The position numbers and the translations under genes are program-made. Of a stretch of DNA of 64,000 nt, positions 43,603 through 51,335 are shown in pieces. This stretch comes from JACMQX01 sp044225675. GTDB lineage: Bacteria > Pseudomonadota > Gammaproteobacteria > Burkholderiales > Burkholderiaceae_C. The stretch is from contig JBGAIH010000011.1 in NCBI GenBank assembly GCA_044225675.1, positions 1-64,000 on the forward strand. Reading direction: 5' to 3'. Positions within the stretch are counted from its first letter, which is position 1. Each line of letters starts with the position of its first letter. The notes beneath the pieces are model-generated. The model had not been told where the DNA came from. It ran no database searches and was given only the letters and a program-made list of their open reading frames with translations.

Positions 43603-44355
43603 TCAGATCACCGTCTCGTGGGCGTGGCCGCGCACGTCCATCTCGAACTCCAGGCCGATCACGGGCGGGCGCGCGTAGTTCCAGACCAGGCCGCCGGCCC
43701 CGGCGCCGCGCCGTGCCAGTTCCTCGCCGATCAGGTGGCCGATGTTCTGCACCGTGTACAGCTGGGTCGACACCGCGTCGGCCCAGCCCACGCCCAGCAG
43801 CGCGAGGCGCCGCTGCATCTCGTCGGCCACGAAGGCCACCTTGGTGCGCAGACCCTCGGGCGAGGTGTCGCCGCGCGCGATCAGGCGCTCGTGCGCGGGC
43901 GCATTGCCCGTGTGCGCGTCGGCGCTGCCCGACAGCTGGAAGGTGGTGCGCGCCAGCGGCGAGGGCACGCTGTAGGTGAAGGCGAACATGCGCGACTCGG
44001 TCGGCTTGTCGTACATCGGGCAGACATTGGTGCGCGCCACCGGATTCACACCGTCCTTGTACAGGCCCCAGCGCTCCAGCGTCTTGACGTAGTGGGTGTT
44101 GAACTCGATGAAGCCCTGGTCGCTGAACGGGTCGGGCGAGCGCAGCTCGCACTGCGCGAAGGCCGTGGTCGGACGGCCCACGGCCGCCAGATGCGCTTCG
44201 ACGGCGGCGAAGGCTTCGGCCATCGGCAGCGGCTTGAGAAAGCGCACGCGCTCCAGCGCGAAGCCGGGTTCGGCGGCAACCCCGCCCGAATACTGGAACA
44301 CGGACGGGAGGTAACGGTAGCCGCCGGGGGTGAAGACGGTGACGGATGCACTCAT
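43603..44355 (-). CDS. RidA-like putative deaminase (2-aminomuconate deaminase/CnbZ-type)
   Basis: 250 residues. The C-terminal half resembles the RidA/YjgF fold (VADEMQRRLALLGVGWADAV, STQLYTVQNIGHLIGEELAR, then YARPPVIGLEFEMDVRG). The N-terminal half (FTPGGYRYLPSVFQYSGGVA, CPMYDKPTESRMFAFTYSVP) is specific. I associate it, from memory, with proteins annotated as 2-amino-5-chloromuconate deaminase; this needs checking. If right, it would release ammonia from an amino-muconate-like ring-cleavage product. AAGGAG lies before the ATG. It follows the fumarylacetoacetate-hydrolase-family gene by 65 bases. Confidence 0.6.
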   Translation of the reverse strand: MSASVTVFTPGGYRYLPSVFQYSGGVAAEPGFALERVRFLKPLPMAEAFAAVEAHLAAVGRPTTAFAQCELRSPDPFSDQGFIEFNTHYVKTLERWGLYKDGVNPVARTNVCPMYDKPTESRMFAFTYSVPSPLARTTFQLSGSADAHTGNAPAHERLIARGDTSPEGLRTKVAFVADEMQRRLALLGVGWADAVSTQLYTVQNIGHLIGEELARRGAGAGGLVWNYARPPVIGLEFEMDVRGHAHETVI

Positions 44356-44420
44356 GGATGGAACTCCTTGAACGGGAAGTGGATGAAATGGAGAAATGAG
44401 GGGCCGGCGTGCCGGGGCCG

Positions 44421-45284
44421 TCAGGGCCGTGCCACCAGCGGATGGCTCAGCGTGCCGATGCCTTCGATCTCGACCTCGACGCGGTCACCGGCACGCATCC
44501 AGGCCGGCGGCGTGCGCGACTGGCCGACGCCGGCAGGCGTGCCCATGGCGATCACGTCGCCGGGCTCCAGCGTCATGGCTTCGCTCAGCAGCGCGATGGC
44601 CTCGGCCACGTCCCAGATCATGTCGCGCGTGTTGGCGTCCTGCATGACCTGGCCGTTGAGCCGGCACTGGATGCGCAGACCCGCGCCGCCCGCTGGCAGC
44701 GCGTCGGCCGTCACCAGCACCGGACCGAAGCCACCGGTCGCGTCGAAGTTCTTGCCGATGGTCCATTGCGGCGTGCGCTTCTGGAAGTCGCGCACCGAGA
44801 TGTCGTTGAAGCAGCTGTAGCCGAAGACATGGTCGAGCGCAGCCGCCTGCGGCAGGTTGCGCGGCACGGTGCGGCCGATCACCACGGCCAGTTCCGCCTC
44901 GTAGTCGAGCTGGGCCGACACGCGCGGCACCTGCGCCGGCTGGCCATGACCCATCAGCGAGGAGGCCGCGCGCAGGAAGAACCAGGGGTAGGCCGGCTTG
45001 TCGCGGCCGCCCTCCTTGGCGTGGTCGAAGTAGTTCAGACCCAGGCAGACGATCTTGCCGGGTTCGGGCACGAGCGGCGCGAATGCCAGGCCCGCCAGCG
45101 CCAGGCGCGGCGCGGCCGACGCCAGCGCGCGCAGCGCTGCATCGTGCAGGTCGACGCCCTGGCGCAGCGCGGCGCGCAGGTCGGGCGGCACCTCGGGGCA
45201 GGCGGCCTGCAGGTCGATGACGTGGTCACCGTCGACGAGGCCCAGCCGGGGCCGGCCTTCGTGAATGAATGTGGTCAGTTGCAT
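44421..45284 (-). CDS. fumarylacetoacetate hydrolase family protein
   Basis: 287 residues. N-terminal small domain (TTFIHEGRPRLGLVDGDHVI), then the FAH catalytic part from IVCLGLNYFDHAKEGG. Metal ligands are in LDYEAELAVVIGR (Glu-x-Glu) and FGYSCFNDISVRDFQ (Asp); GKNFDATGGFGPVLVTADAL and MGTPAGVGQSRTPPAWMRAG are also typical. Members hydrolyse or decarboxylate the C-C bond of ring-fission products (fumarylpyruvate, oxalocrotonate, homoprotocatechuate products). Its place next to an extradiol dioxygenase supports a role late in the ring-cleavage route. Confidence 0.88.
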   Translation of the reverse strand: MQLTTFIHEGRPRLGLVDGDHVIDLQAACPEVPPDLRAALRQGVDLHDAALRALASAAPRLALAGLAFAPLVPEPGKIVCLGLNYFDHAKEGGRDKPAYPWFFLRAASSLMGHGQPAQVPRVSAQLDYEAELAVVIGRTVPRNLPQAAALDHVFGYSCFNDISVRDFQKRTPQWTIGKNFDATGGFGPVLVTADALPAGGAGLRIQCRLNGQVMQDANTRDMIWDVAEAIALLSEAMTLEPGDVIAMGTPAGVGQSRTPPAWMRAGDRVEVEIEGIGTLSHPLVARP

Positions 45285-45376
45285 GAGAAGAGCTGGGAAG
45301 TTGGAAATCGTCGAGGGGTTCGGGGCGGCGCGGATTGCGGCACCGGGGCGGAAGGGGTGCGCTGGCCCGCGCCCCG

Positions 45377-47011
45377 CTACCAGGCCAGCGCGACGGCCTG
45401 CCGCCGGTGGTCGGCCGCAGCCTCCAGGAAGCCGCTGGCGGTGCGCCGCACGAGCTTGGCCGAGCCGAAGTAGAACTCGTGCTGCGAGTTTTCCTCCACC
45501 GTGTGGCCGCGTGCGCGCAGCGCTTCGGCCACACCGGGTGCGATGCCGGCCTCCAGCAGCACGGCACCATCGCGCGCGAGGCTCCAGCGTGGCCTTGCCA
45601 CCAGTGCGCCGAGGCTCTGGGGCGGCGTCGGCGAGGAGCCCGGCGCAGGCTTCATGGCGCCATCCGTGGCGCTGGCTCCTTCCGGCCCGCTTGCGGCCAG
45701 GGCGTCGCACGCATCGGCAAGGATCCCGCTGGCCAGCTGCAGTCCGGTGGTCGTCTGGCTCACGCCGCCCGGCGAGACCCCGGCGGCCAGGGCCTGGCCG
45801 CCCTGCTGCACCAGCCAGGGGTTGAGGGTGTGCGAGGGTCGCACGCCCGGGCCGACGGCATTGGCGTCGCCCCCCTGCGGCGAGAAGTCGAACATGCGGT
45901 TGTTGAGCAGGATGCCTGTGCCCGGGTCCACCGCGCCGCTGCCGCAGGGCTGGAACACGCTCTGCAGCAGGGCCAGCGCATTGCCGTGCGCATCCATCGC
46001 GACGAAGCCCGTGGTGTCGCCCACGCCCGCGCGGCTGGCCTGGAACGGCGCACGCAGAGCCGGTGAGAAGACCGGCGGCGCGAGGCCGAAGTCGCCGGGT
46101 GCCAGGGGCGTGCGGTCGGCGTCGCCGATGCGGTTGCGTCCGGCCGCGATGGCGGCCATGGCGGCTTCCACGGCATCCACCATCGCCATGTCGCCTTGCG
46201 GGCGGCCCGCAGCCTCCCATCGACCGAGCTGCTGCAGCATCAGCACGCCGACCGAGTTGGGCGGCATCACGTGGATGGCACAGCCGCCGGCCATGCCGGT
46301 CCAGGGTGTGACCCAGTCGGCCTGTGCGCGCGCGAAGTCCGCCGCGCTGAACAACCCGCCGTGGTCGCTGGAGAAGCGGACCAGGCTGGCGGCCGCCGGG
46401 CCATCGTAGAAGCCGGCCTCGCCCCGTTCCGAGACGGCCTGCAGCACCGTTGCGAGGGCGGGCTGCACCAGCAGGTCGCCCGCTGCCAGGGGCCGGCCGT
46501 GACGCATCAGCAGATCCGCAAACCCGGGTTGGCCACGCACCTTCGCGTCGGACGCCGCCAGGTTGCGCGCCAGTTCTTCCGGCACGGCGAGGCCGCCTGC
46601 GGCCAGGCCCAGGGCCGGCGCCAGCAGGCGCGGCCAGGGCAGCCGCCCGAGGCGCTCGTGCGCGCGGGCCCACAGGCGCACCAGGGTCGGCACGACGGCG
46701 GCGCGCACGCCGCGCTGCGGCATGCCGGCAGCGAACCGTTCGGGCGTGGCCGCCAGCGGCGCGCGGCCTGTGCCATTGAGCGCGAGCACCTGGCCGCTGG
46801 TGGCGTCGAAGTACAGCATCATCGCGCAGCCGCCCAGCGAGCTGGCATGCGGCAGCGCCACGGCGAGCACGGCCGAGGCGGCCACCATGGCGTCGGCCAG
46901 CGTGCCGCCGTCGGCCATGCAGTCGCGGGCGGCCAGCGTCGCCAGGTGGTGGCCGCTGGCCACGGCGGCGTTCCGGCCGTACTGGCTGCGGGGACGGGCA
47001 GAGGCGCTCAT
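45377..47011 (-). CDS. gamma-glutamyltransferase-like Ntn hydrolase without signal peptide
   Basis: 544 residues. The self-processing nucleophile is predicted to be Thr333 in GDTTGFVAMDAHGNALAL; the downstream signatures are GILLNNRMFDFSPQ, RPSHTLNPWL and SPGGVSQTTTGLQ. The N-terminus NAAVASGHHLATLAARDCMA matches the large-subunit start. Unlike ordinary periplasmic GGT it has no signal peptide, so it is likely cytoplasmic. It overlaps the coxG-like gene by four bases, which ties it to the operon. It may hydrolyse an amide or gamma-glutamyl-type bond in a pathway intermediate; that is inference. Confidence 0.8.
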   Translation of the reverse strand: MSASARPRSQYGRNAAVASGHHLATLAARDCMADGGTLADAMVAASAVLAVALPHASSLGGCAMMLYFDATSGQVLALNGTGRAPLAATPERFAAGMPQRGVRAAVVPTLVRLWARAHERLGRLPWPRLLAPALGLAAGGLAVPEELARNLAASDAKVRGQPGFADLLMRHGRPLAAGDLLVQPALATVLQAVSERGEAGFYDGPAAASLVRFSSDHGGLFSAADFARAQADWVTPWTGMAGGCAIHVMPPNSVGVLMLQQLGRWEAAGRPQGDMAMVDAVEAAMAAIAAGRNRIGDADRTPLAPGDFGLAPPVFSPALRAPFQASRAGVGDTTGFVAMDAHGNALALLQSVFQPCGSGAVDPGTGILLNNRMFDFSPQGGDANAVGPGVRPSHTLNPWLVQQGGQALAAGVSPGGVSQTTTGLQLASGILADACDALAASGPEGASATDGAMKPAPGSSPTPPQSLGALVARPRWSLARDGAVLLEAGIAPGVAEALRARGHTVEENSQHEFYFGSAKLVRRTASGFLEAAADHRRQAVALAW

Positions 47012-47682
47012 GCCGTGGCGCGCAGCAGCAGCACGGCGGCGATCGTGCCGAGGAAGGAACCGGCGGCGCAGCCGAGCGCCACGCGCCAGGCCAGACCGTC
47101 GAGCATCAGGCGCCAGCCCGCCGCGTCGGCGGAGGCGATGCCGGCAGGCTGTGCCCAGGGCGAGGATGCGGACGCCGGGGCCGATGGGGCGGGCGCCACG
47201 CCGGGGCCGGCCTGCGCCGCCGCCGGTGCCCGCGTCGGCGCGGGGCCGGACAGCTCGCGCGCAACGTTGGCAAAGAACTCCTCGGCGAATTTGCGGGCGG
47301 TGCTGTCGATCAGGCGCGCGCCCAGCTGCGCGATGCGTCCGGTGATCTCGGTTTCGGCCTCGTACGTGAGCTGCGTCCCGCCGGGCACTTCCTGCAGACG
47401 CACGCGCACGCGGCCGGTGGCCGAGCCCGCCACGCCGCCGGAGCCGCTGCCCTGCAGCAGGTAGGACTCGGGCGCGCGAACCTCCAGCCGTTCGAGCTCG
47501 ATGTCGAAACTGACGCGGATCGGCCCGACGGACGCGGTGAGTGCCATCGCGAGTGCGCCGGCGGCCTTTTCTTCGACCTTGCTGCAGCCCGGCACGGTGC
47601 GGGCGAGGAAAGCCGGGTCGTTGAGCGCGCGCCAGACCTCGTCACGCGGCAGGGCCAGGATCTTGGTGCCGTCCAGCCGCAT
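47008..47682 (-). CDS. CoxG-like SRPBCC family protein
   Basis: 224 residues. Residues 1-150 form the SRPBCC/CoxG fold (MRLDGTKILALPRDEVWRAL, FLARTVPGCSKVEE, LTYEAETEITGRIAQLGARL). A Pro/Ala linker follows, then one C-terminal membrane span (WRVALGCAAGSFLGTIAAVL), so the protein is anchored in the inner membrane as described for CoxG, which recruits carbon monoxide dehydrogenase. Here it probably recruits or helps assemble the molybdenum hydroxylase encoded upstream. It starts one base after the monooxygenase stop. Confidence 0.85.
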   Translation of the reverse strand: MRLDGTKILALPRDEVWRALNDPAFLARTVPGCSKVEEKAAGALAMALTASVGPIRVSFDIELERLEVRAPESYLLQGSGSGGVAGSATGRVRVRLQEVPGGTQLTYEAETEITGRIAQLGARLIDSTARKFAEEFFANVARELSGPAPTRAPAAAQAGPGVAPAPSAPASASSPWAQPAGIASADAAGWRLMLDGLAWRVALGCAAGSFLGTIAAVLLLRATA

Positions 47683-47683
47683 G

Positions 47684-48835
47684 TCAGCTCCGCGCCATGT
47701 CGATGCCGGCGAGCCGCAGGCCCTGGTCGGCGATGCGCATGCTGTTGTTGAGGTAGCTGATGCGTCCGAAGGCCCAGGTGATGAGCGGGCGCATCGCATC
47801 GAGCTTCGTGGGCCATTGGCGGGTGAACCAGTCGTAGCGGCAGGCCCAGGCCTGCGTGCGGTCGCTGATGAAGCGCACCCGGCTTTCCCAGTCGCGCAGC
47901 GCCGCCGGCACGTCGGACCGGCCGCGCAGGAAGTGCGCGAGCGCATAGGCGTTGATGAGCGTGAGGCCTGCGCCCTGGCCCAGCGTCGGCGGCAGGCCAT
48001 GGGCGGCGTCGCCCAGGATGGCGACACGGCCGACGGCCCATTTCTCGCAGTCCACCACGCCGTAGTTGTACTGGGTGGAGGGTTCGCGGCCGAGCGTGGC
48101 CATCAGGCCGGCAAGCTGGGGAAAGCGCGCGGACCAGTCGGCCACGTTCAGCGGCAGCTGGCGCGCGATCGCGTCGCGCTCGGGCGCCACCATGTACACG
48201 TAGGTCTGGTCCGGCCCGGCCGGCGTCACGCCGATGCGGCGGTTGCCCGACCAGTGCTCGACCGTCTTGTCCTCGGGCGTGAACTCGCGGCCCTGCACCA
48301 GGAAGCGGTCGATGATGGTCGGCAGGATGCGGAAGCTGCTGCGCATCGGCAGCGAGCTGCGCACGGCCGAGCCCACGCCGTCGGCGCCGACGATCAGGTC
48401 GGCCTCGTGCAGCGAGCCGTCGGCCGTGCGGACCGCGCGCCCGTCGGCCACCCCCGTCACCGTCGAGCCGGTGACGATCTGCGCGCCGGCGTCGAGGGCC
48501 GCGTCACGCAGCGCCTCGATCACCGTCTGGCGCGAGAACACATGCACGCGCGAGGCGCCGGCCAGTTCGCGGCGCTGGCGCAGCGAGCCGTCGGCGAAGC
48601 GGATCTCGGCGTGGCGCAGCTGCAGGCCATCGGGCCGCATCCGGTCGAACACGCCGAGTTTCTCCAGCACCTCGATGCTGTTGTTCTTGATGTAGATGCC
48701 GGCGCCGATTTCGCGGATCTGCTCGCCGCGCTCGTGCACGCGCACCTGCCAGCCGTCGCGCGCCAGCAGCGCCGCCACGGCGAGTCCGCCGATGCCGCCG
48801 CCGGCCACTTCGGCCTTGCGTTGTGTGGAAGCCAT
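47684..48835 (-). CDS. FAD-dependent aromatic monooxygenase (class A)
   Basis: 383 residues. FAD-binding GxGxxG at 12-17 (AGGGIGGLAVAALLARDGW), the GD motif VGADGVGSAVRSS in the middle, and RVAILGDAAHGLPPTLGQGA, the second FAD contact (about 285-300). The overall pattern is like salicylate hydroxylase and 6-hydroxynicotinate 3-monooxygenase, which add a hydroxyl ortho or para to an existing one using NAD(P)H and oxygen. In this operon it would supply the second hydroxyl needed for extradiol cleavage. The substrate is unknown. Confidence 0.87.
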   Translation of the reverse strand: MASTQRKAEVAGGGIGGLAVAALLARDGWQVRVHERGEQIREIGAGIYIKNNSIEVLEKLGVFDRMRPDGLQLRHAEIRFADGSLRQRRELAGASRVHVFSRQTVIEALRDAALDAGAQIVTGSTVTGVADGRAVRTADGSLHEADLIVGADGVGSAVRSSLPMRSSFRILPTIIDRFLVQGREFTPEDKTVEHWSGNRRIGVTPAGPDQTYVYMVAPERDAIARQLPLNVADWSARFPQLAGLMATLGREPSTQYNYGVVDCEKWAVGRVAILGDAAHGLPPTLGQGAGLTLINAYALAHFLRGRSDVPAALRDWESRVRFISDRTQAWACRYDWFTRQWPTKLDAMRPLITWAFGRISYLNNSMRIADQGLRLAGIDMARS

Positions 48836-48858
48836 GGGGAAATCTCCTGAAGTTGAAA

Positions 48859-49965
48859 TCAGTCGCTCTTGCGCTGCAGGCCGACCTGCATGGCGGCGCC
48901 GGCCGTCAGCAGCGCGTGGATGTGGAACGCGTCGCGCAGGCGCTCGGTGTCCAGCGCCACGAGCGCCTCGCGTTCGCCGGGCGCGAGCCGGAAGCCGTCG
49001 GCCCAGCCGGCCGGATCGGCCACGAAGGCGCGCGCGTCAGCCGGGCTGGTGCGCAGGCGCAGCACCGCCTCGACGAGGGCGGCATGCGCGGCGGGCAGCG
49101 GCGGGTAGATCGGCGCGTAGCCGTCGACCTCGGGGTTGGGCGATTCGAGGTCCCAGGCCAGCGTGGCATAGGTGTGGTGCCACGAGGGCTCGAAGTGCGC
49201 GGCGAAGGGCTTGCGGTCGCCCATCGCGCCCGCGAGGATCAGCGTGGAGCGCAGCTCGAGGTTGCCGCTGCGGTCGAGTTCGCGCTCGCTCAGCCCGAGC
49301 AGCTGGCGCAGGTCGCCGGTGCACAGCCGGTCGAACAGCTGCCGGTCGGTGGCGACGTCGGGGTGCGGGTAGTGGCGGGTGCCCGGGTAGTGCGACATGC
49401 CGCCGCTGGCGACCAGGATCGCGCGCCGGCCCAGCTTGCACAGCGCGCGCTCCAGCGCCTGGCCGAAGGCGTGGCAGCGCATCGGCGACGGCTGCGGCGG
49501 CACGTAGGCATTGACGAAGAGCGCCGTCATCGGCGTCTCGCGGGTGTAGCCCATGAACTCGTAGGGGATGGTGAAGGCCGTCTGCAGCTTCGCGCCGAGC
49601 GTGAAGGCCAGGTCGAAGCCGAGCGCGTCCATCTCGGGCACCAGCGCGTAGCCGAGTTCGCTGTCGAGCGCCCAGTCGCCGCGGTGCCGGTGCATGCCGT
49701 CGGCCGTCTGGCCCACATGCACGCAGAAGGGCGGCACGCCGTGGGTGACGAAATGGTCGCCATGGTCATTGGAGATGACGATCACGCAGTCGGCCTGCTT
49801 GCGGCGGAAGGCCTCGCCGATGGCGGCGAGCTGGGCATGGACGCGGTCGACCTGCGCGAGGTCCTCGGTGTCGGGGCGCGAGAGGAACTGCGGTGCATGC
49901 GGCACGGCTGCGGCGGCGACGACGCCGGCGCGTTTGCGGACGGGGGCGGTGTCAGGCGCTGACAT
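48859..49965 (-). CDS. class III extradiol dioxygenase, LigB-LigA-like fusion
   Basis: 368 residues. The LigB-like part (about 15-283) keeps all expected residues: iron ligands His23 (VPHAPQFLSRP), His68 (VISNDHGDHF) and Glu237 (GNLELRSTLIL), and the acid-base His192 (ASGGMSHYPGTRH). Residues about 284-368 resemble the small LigA subunit (ALVEAVLRLRTSPADARAFV, then FRLAPGEREALVALDTERLR). Such fusion is known for gallate-type dioxygenases and possibly for pyridinediol dioxygenases. It would split a dihydroxy-ring between or beside the hydroxyls. AGGAG precedes the ATG; the start lies inside the end of the 2Fe-2S gene. Confidence 0.87.
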   Translation of the reverse strand: MSAPDTAPVRKRAGVVAAAAVPHAPQFLSRPDTEDLAQVDRVHAQLAAIGEAFRRKQADCVIVISNDHGDHFVTHGVPPFCVHVGQTADGMHRHRGDWALDSELGYALVPEMDALGFDLAFTLGAKLQTAFTIPYEFMGYTRETPMTALFVNAYVPPQPSPMRCHAFGQALERALCKLGRRAILVASGGMSHYPGTRHYPHPDVATDRQLFDRLCTGDLRQLLGLSERELDRSGNLELRSTLILAGAMGDRKPFAAHFEPSWHHTYATLAWDLESPNPEVDGYAPIYPPLPAAHAALVEAVLRLRTSPADARAFVADPAGWADGFRLAPGEREALVALDTERLRDAFHIHALLTAGAAMQVGLQRKSD

Positions 49966-50461
49966 GGGCGTCTCCTGGGGTGCTTTCGGTGGAGGAGGTC
50001 GTGCCGTCGCTTGCGACGGACAGGATGGCATCGACGATGCCCTGGTAGCCGGTGCAGCGGCAGATGTTGCCGGCCAGCCGTTCGCGCACCGTGGCTTCGT
50101 CCAGCGGCCGGCCGGCGGCCAGCAGGTCGTAGGCGGTGACGAACATGCCGGGCGTGCAGAAGCCGCACTGCAGCGCATGGTGGGCGTTGAAGGCGTGGCG
50201 CAGACGCTGGGCGAGTGCGTCGTCCAGGCCATCGAGGGTCGTCACCTGGCTGCCGGCGCAGCCGTGGGCAAGCGACAGGCAGGAGCGCACGCAGGCGCCA
50301 TCGACCAGCACGTTGCAGGCGCCGCAGACGCCGTGCTCGCAGCCGAGGTGGACGGAGGTGGCGCCGCGTTCCCGCACGAAGTCCGCCAGCGAGATGCGGT
50401 GCTCGCCGGCCAGGGGCACGGGGGTGCCATTGAGCACGAGGTGGGGGGAGGTTTCTGTCAT
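49952..50461 (-). CDS. molybdenum hydroxylase small subunit (2Fe-2S x2)
   Basis: 169 residues. The plant-type 2Fe-2S cluster uses Cys41, Cys46, Cys49 and Cys61 (LGCEHGVCGACNVLVDGACV). The second cluster uses Cys99, Cys102, Cys134 and Cys136 (QCGFCTPGMFVTAYD, GNICRCTGYQGIVDA). It passes electrons from the molybdenum site to FAD. The C-terminus is a short Ser/Thr-rich tail. The operon order large-medium-small is normal for one branch of the xanthine oxidase family. Confidence 0.92.
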   Translation of the reverse strand: MTETSPHLVLNGTPVPLAGEHRISLADFVRERGATSVHLGCEHGVCGACNVLVDGACVRSCLSLAHGCAGSQVTTLDGLDDALAQRLRHAFNAHHALQCGFCTPGMFVTAYDLLAAGRPLDEATVRERLAGNICRCTGYQGIVDAILSVASDGTTSSTESTPGDAHVSA

Positions 50462-50474
50462 GGCGGGATCCGTT

Positions 50475-51335
50475 TCAGCCGGCGGGGTGCAGCGCGTTGA
50501 GGGCGGCGTCCACCGCGTTGGTGGCATGGCGGTGCAGGGCAGCGCGGCCGAGGGTCGGGACCGCTGCCTCCACATCGGCCAGGGCGGCGGTCAGCAGCGT
50601 CGCGCGGGCCGGTGCGGCGGCCTGCGACGCCGCACCGGCCAGGGCCCGGTCCAGGTTCGGCAGGGGCGCTGGCTTGTCACCGGCGGCGCCGAGCCAGCAG
50701 GTCCACGCGCTGTCTCGGCGCAGCGCGATGGCCGAGCAGGTGGCATATTCGCCGGCGCGGTGCATCAGCTTCGCGCGGCCCCAGGACGACATCTGGATCG
50801 CGCCGGGTTCGATGGTCATCGCCGTGGCCAGCTCATCGACGGCGCGCGCGGTGAGCAGCGGACCGAGGATGAAGTCGCGCACCGGCATGCTGCGCACGCC
50901 GCGCGCGCTCGCGAGTTCGATGCGCGCGTCGAGCGCGCAGGCCAGCAGCGGCCAGTCGCCCTTGGGGTCGGCCTGCAGCAGGCTGCCCACGAGCGTGCCG
51001 CGGTTGCGCACCGCGTGGAAGGCGATGTCGCGCGCATGGGCTGCCAGCAGCGCCGCCAGCGGCAGGTCCGGGGCCCGCGCGGCGGCGTCTTCCAGCGTCG
51101 CGTGGCGCACCAGCGCACCGATGCGCACGCCGCTGCCGGACAGCGTCAGCTCCGACAGCGTCGCGATGCGGTTGATGTCGAGCAGCACATGGGGCTGGAT
51201 CACGCGGAAGCGCAGCAGCGGCAGCAGGCTCTGGCCGCCGGCCAGCACCTGGGCGTCGCTGCCGAGTGCGGACAGCTGGGTCAGCGCTTCTTCCAGCGTG
51301 GCCGGGCAGCGCAGTTCGAGCGGAGCGAGCTTCAT
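50475..51335 (-). CDS. molybdenum hydroxylase FAD-binding (medium) subunit
   Basis: 286 residues. FAD-binding stretches LAGGQSLLPLLRFRVIQPHV (about 32-51) and RNRGTLVGSLLQADPKGDWP (about 110-130); the CO dehydrogenase-type C-terminal domain follows. The second stretch has VGS where GGS is usual. It overlaps the large subunit by four bases. It would hand electrons to an acceptor after hydroxylation. Confidence 0.9.
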   Translation of the reverse strand: MKLAPLELRCPATLEEALTQLSALGSDAQVLAGGQSLLPLLRFRVIQPHVLLDINRIATLSELTLSGSGVRIGALVRHATLEDAAARAPDLPLAALLAAHARDIAFHAVRNRGTLVGSLLQADPKGDWPLLACALDARIELASARGVRSMPVRDFILGPLLTARAVDELATAMTIEPGAIQMSSWGRAKLMHRAGEYATCSAIALRRDSAWTCWLGAAGDKPAPLPNLDRALAGAASQAAAPARATLLTAALADVEAAVPTLGRAALHRHATNAVDAALNALHPAG

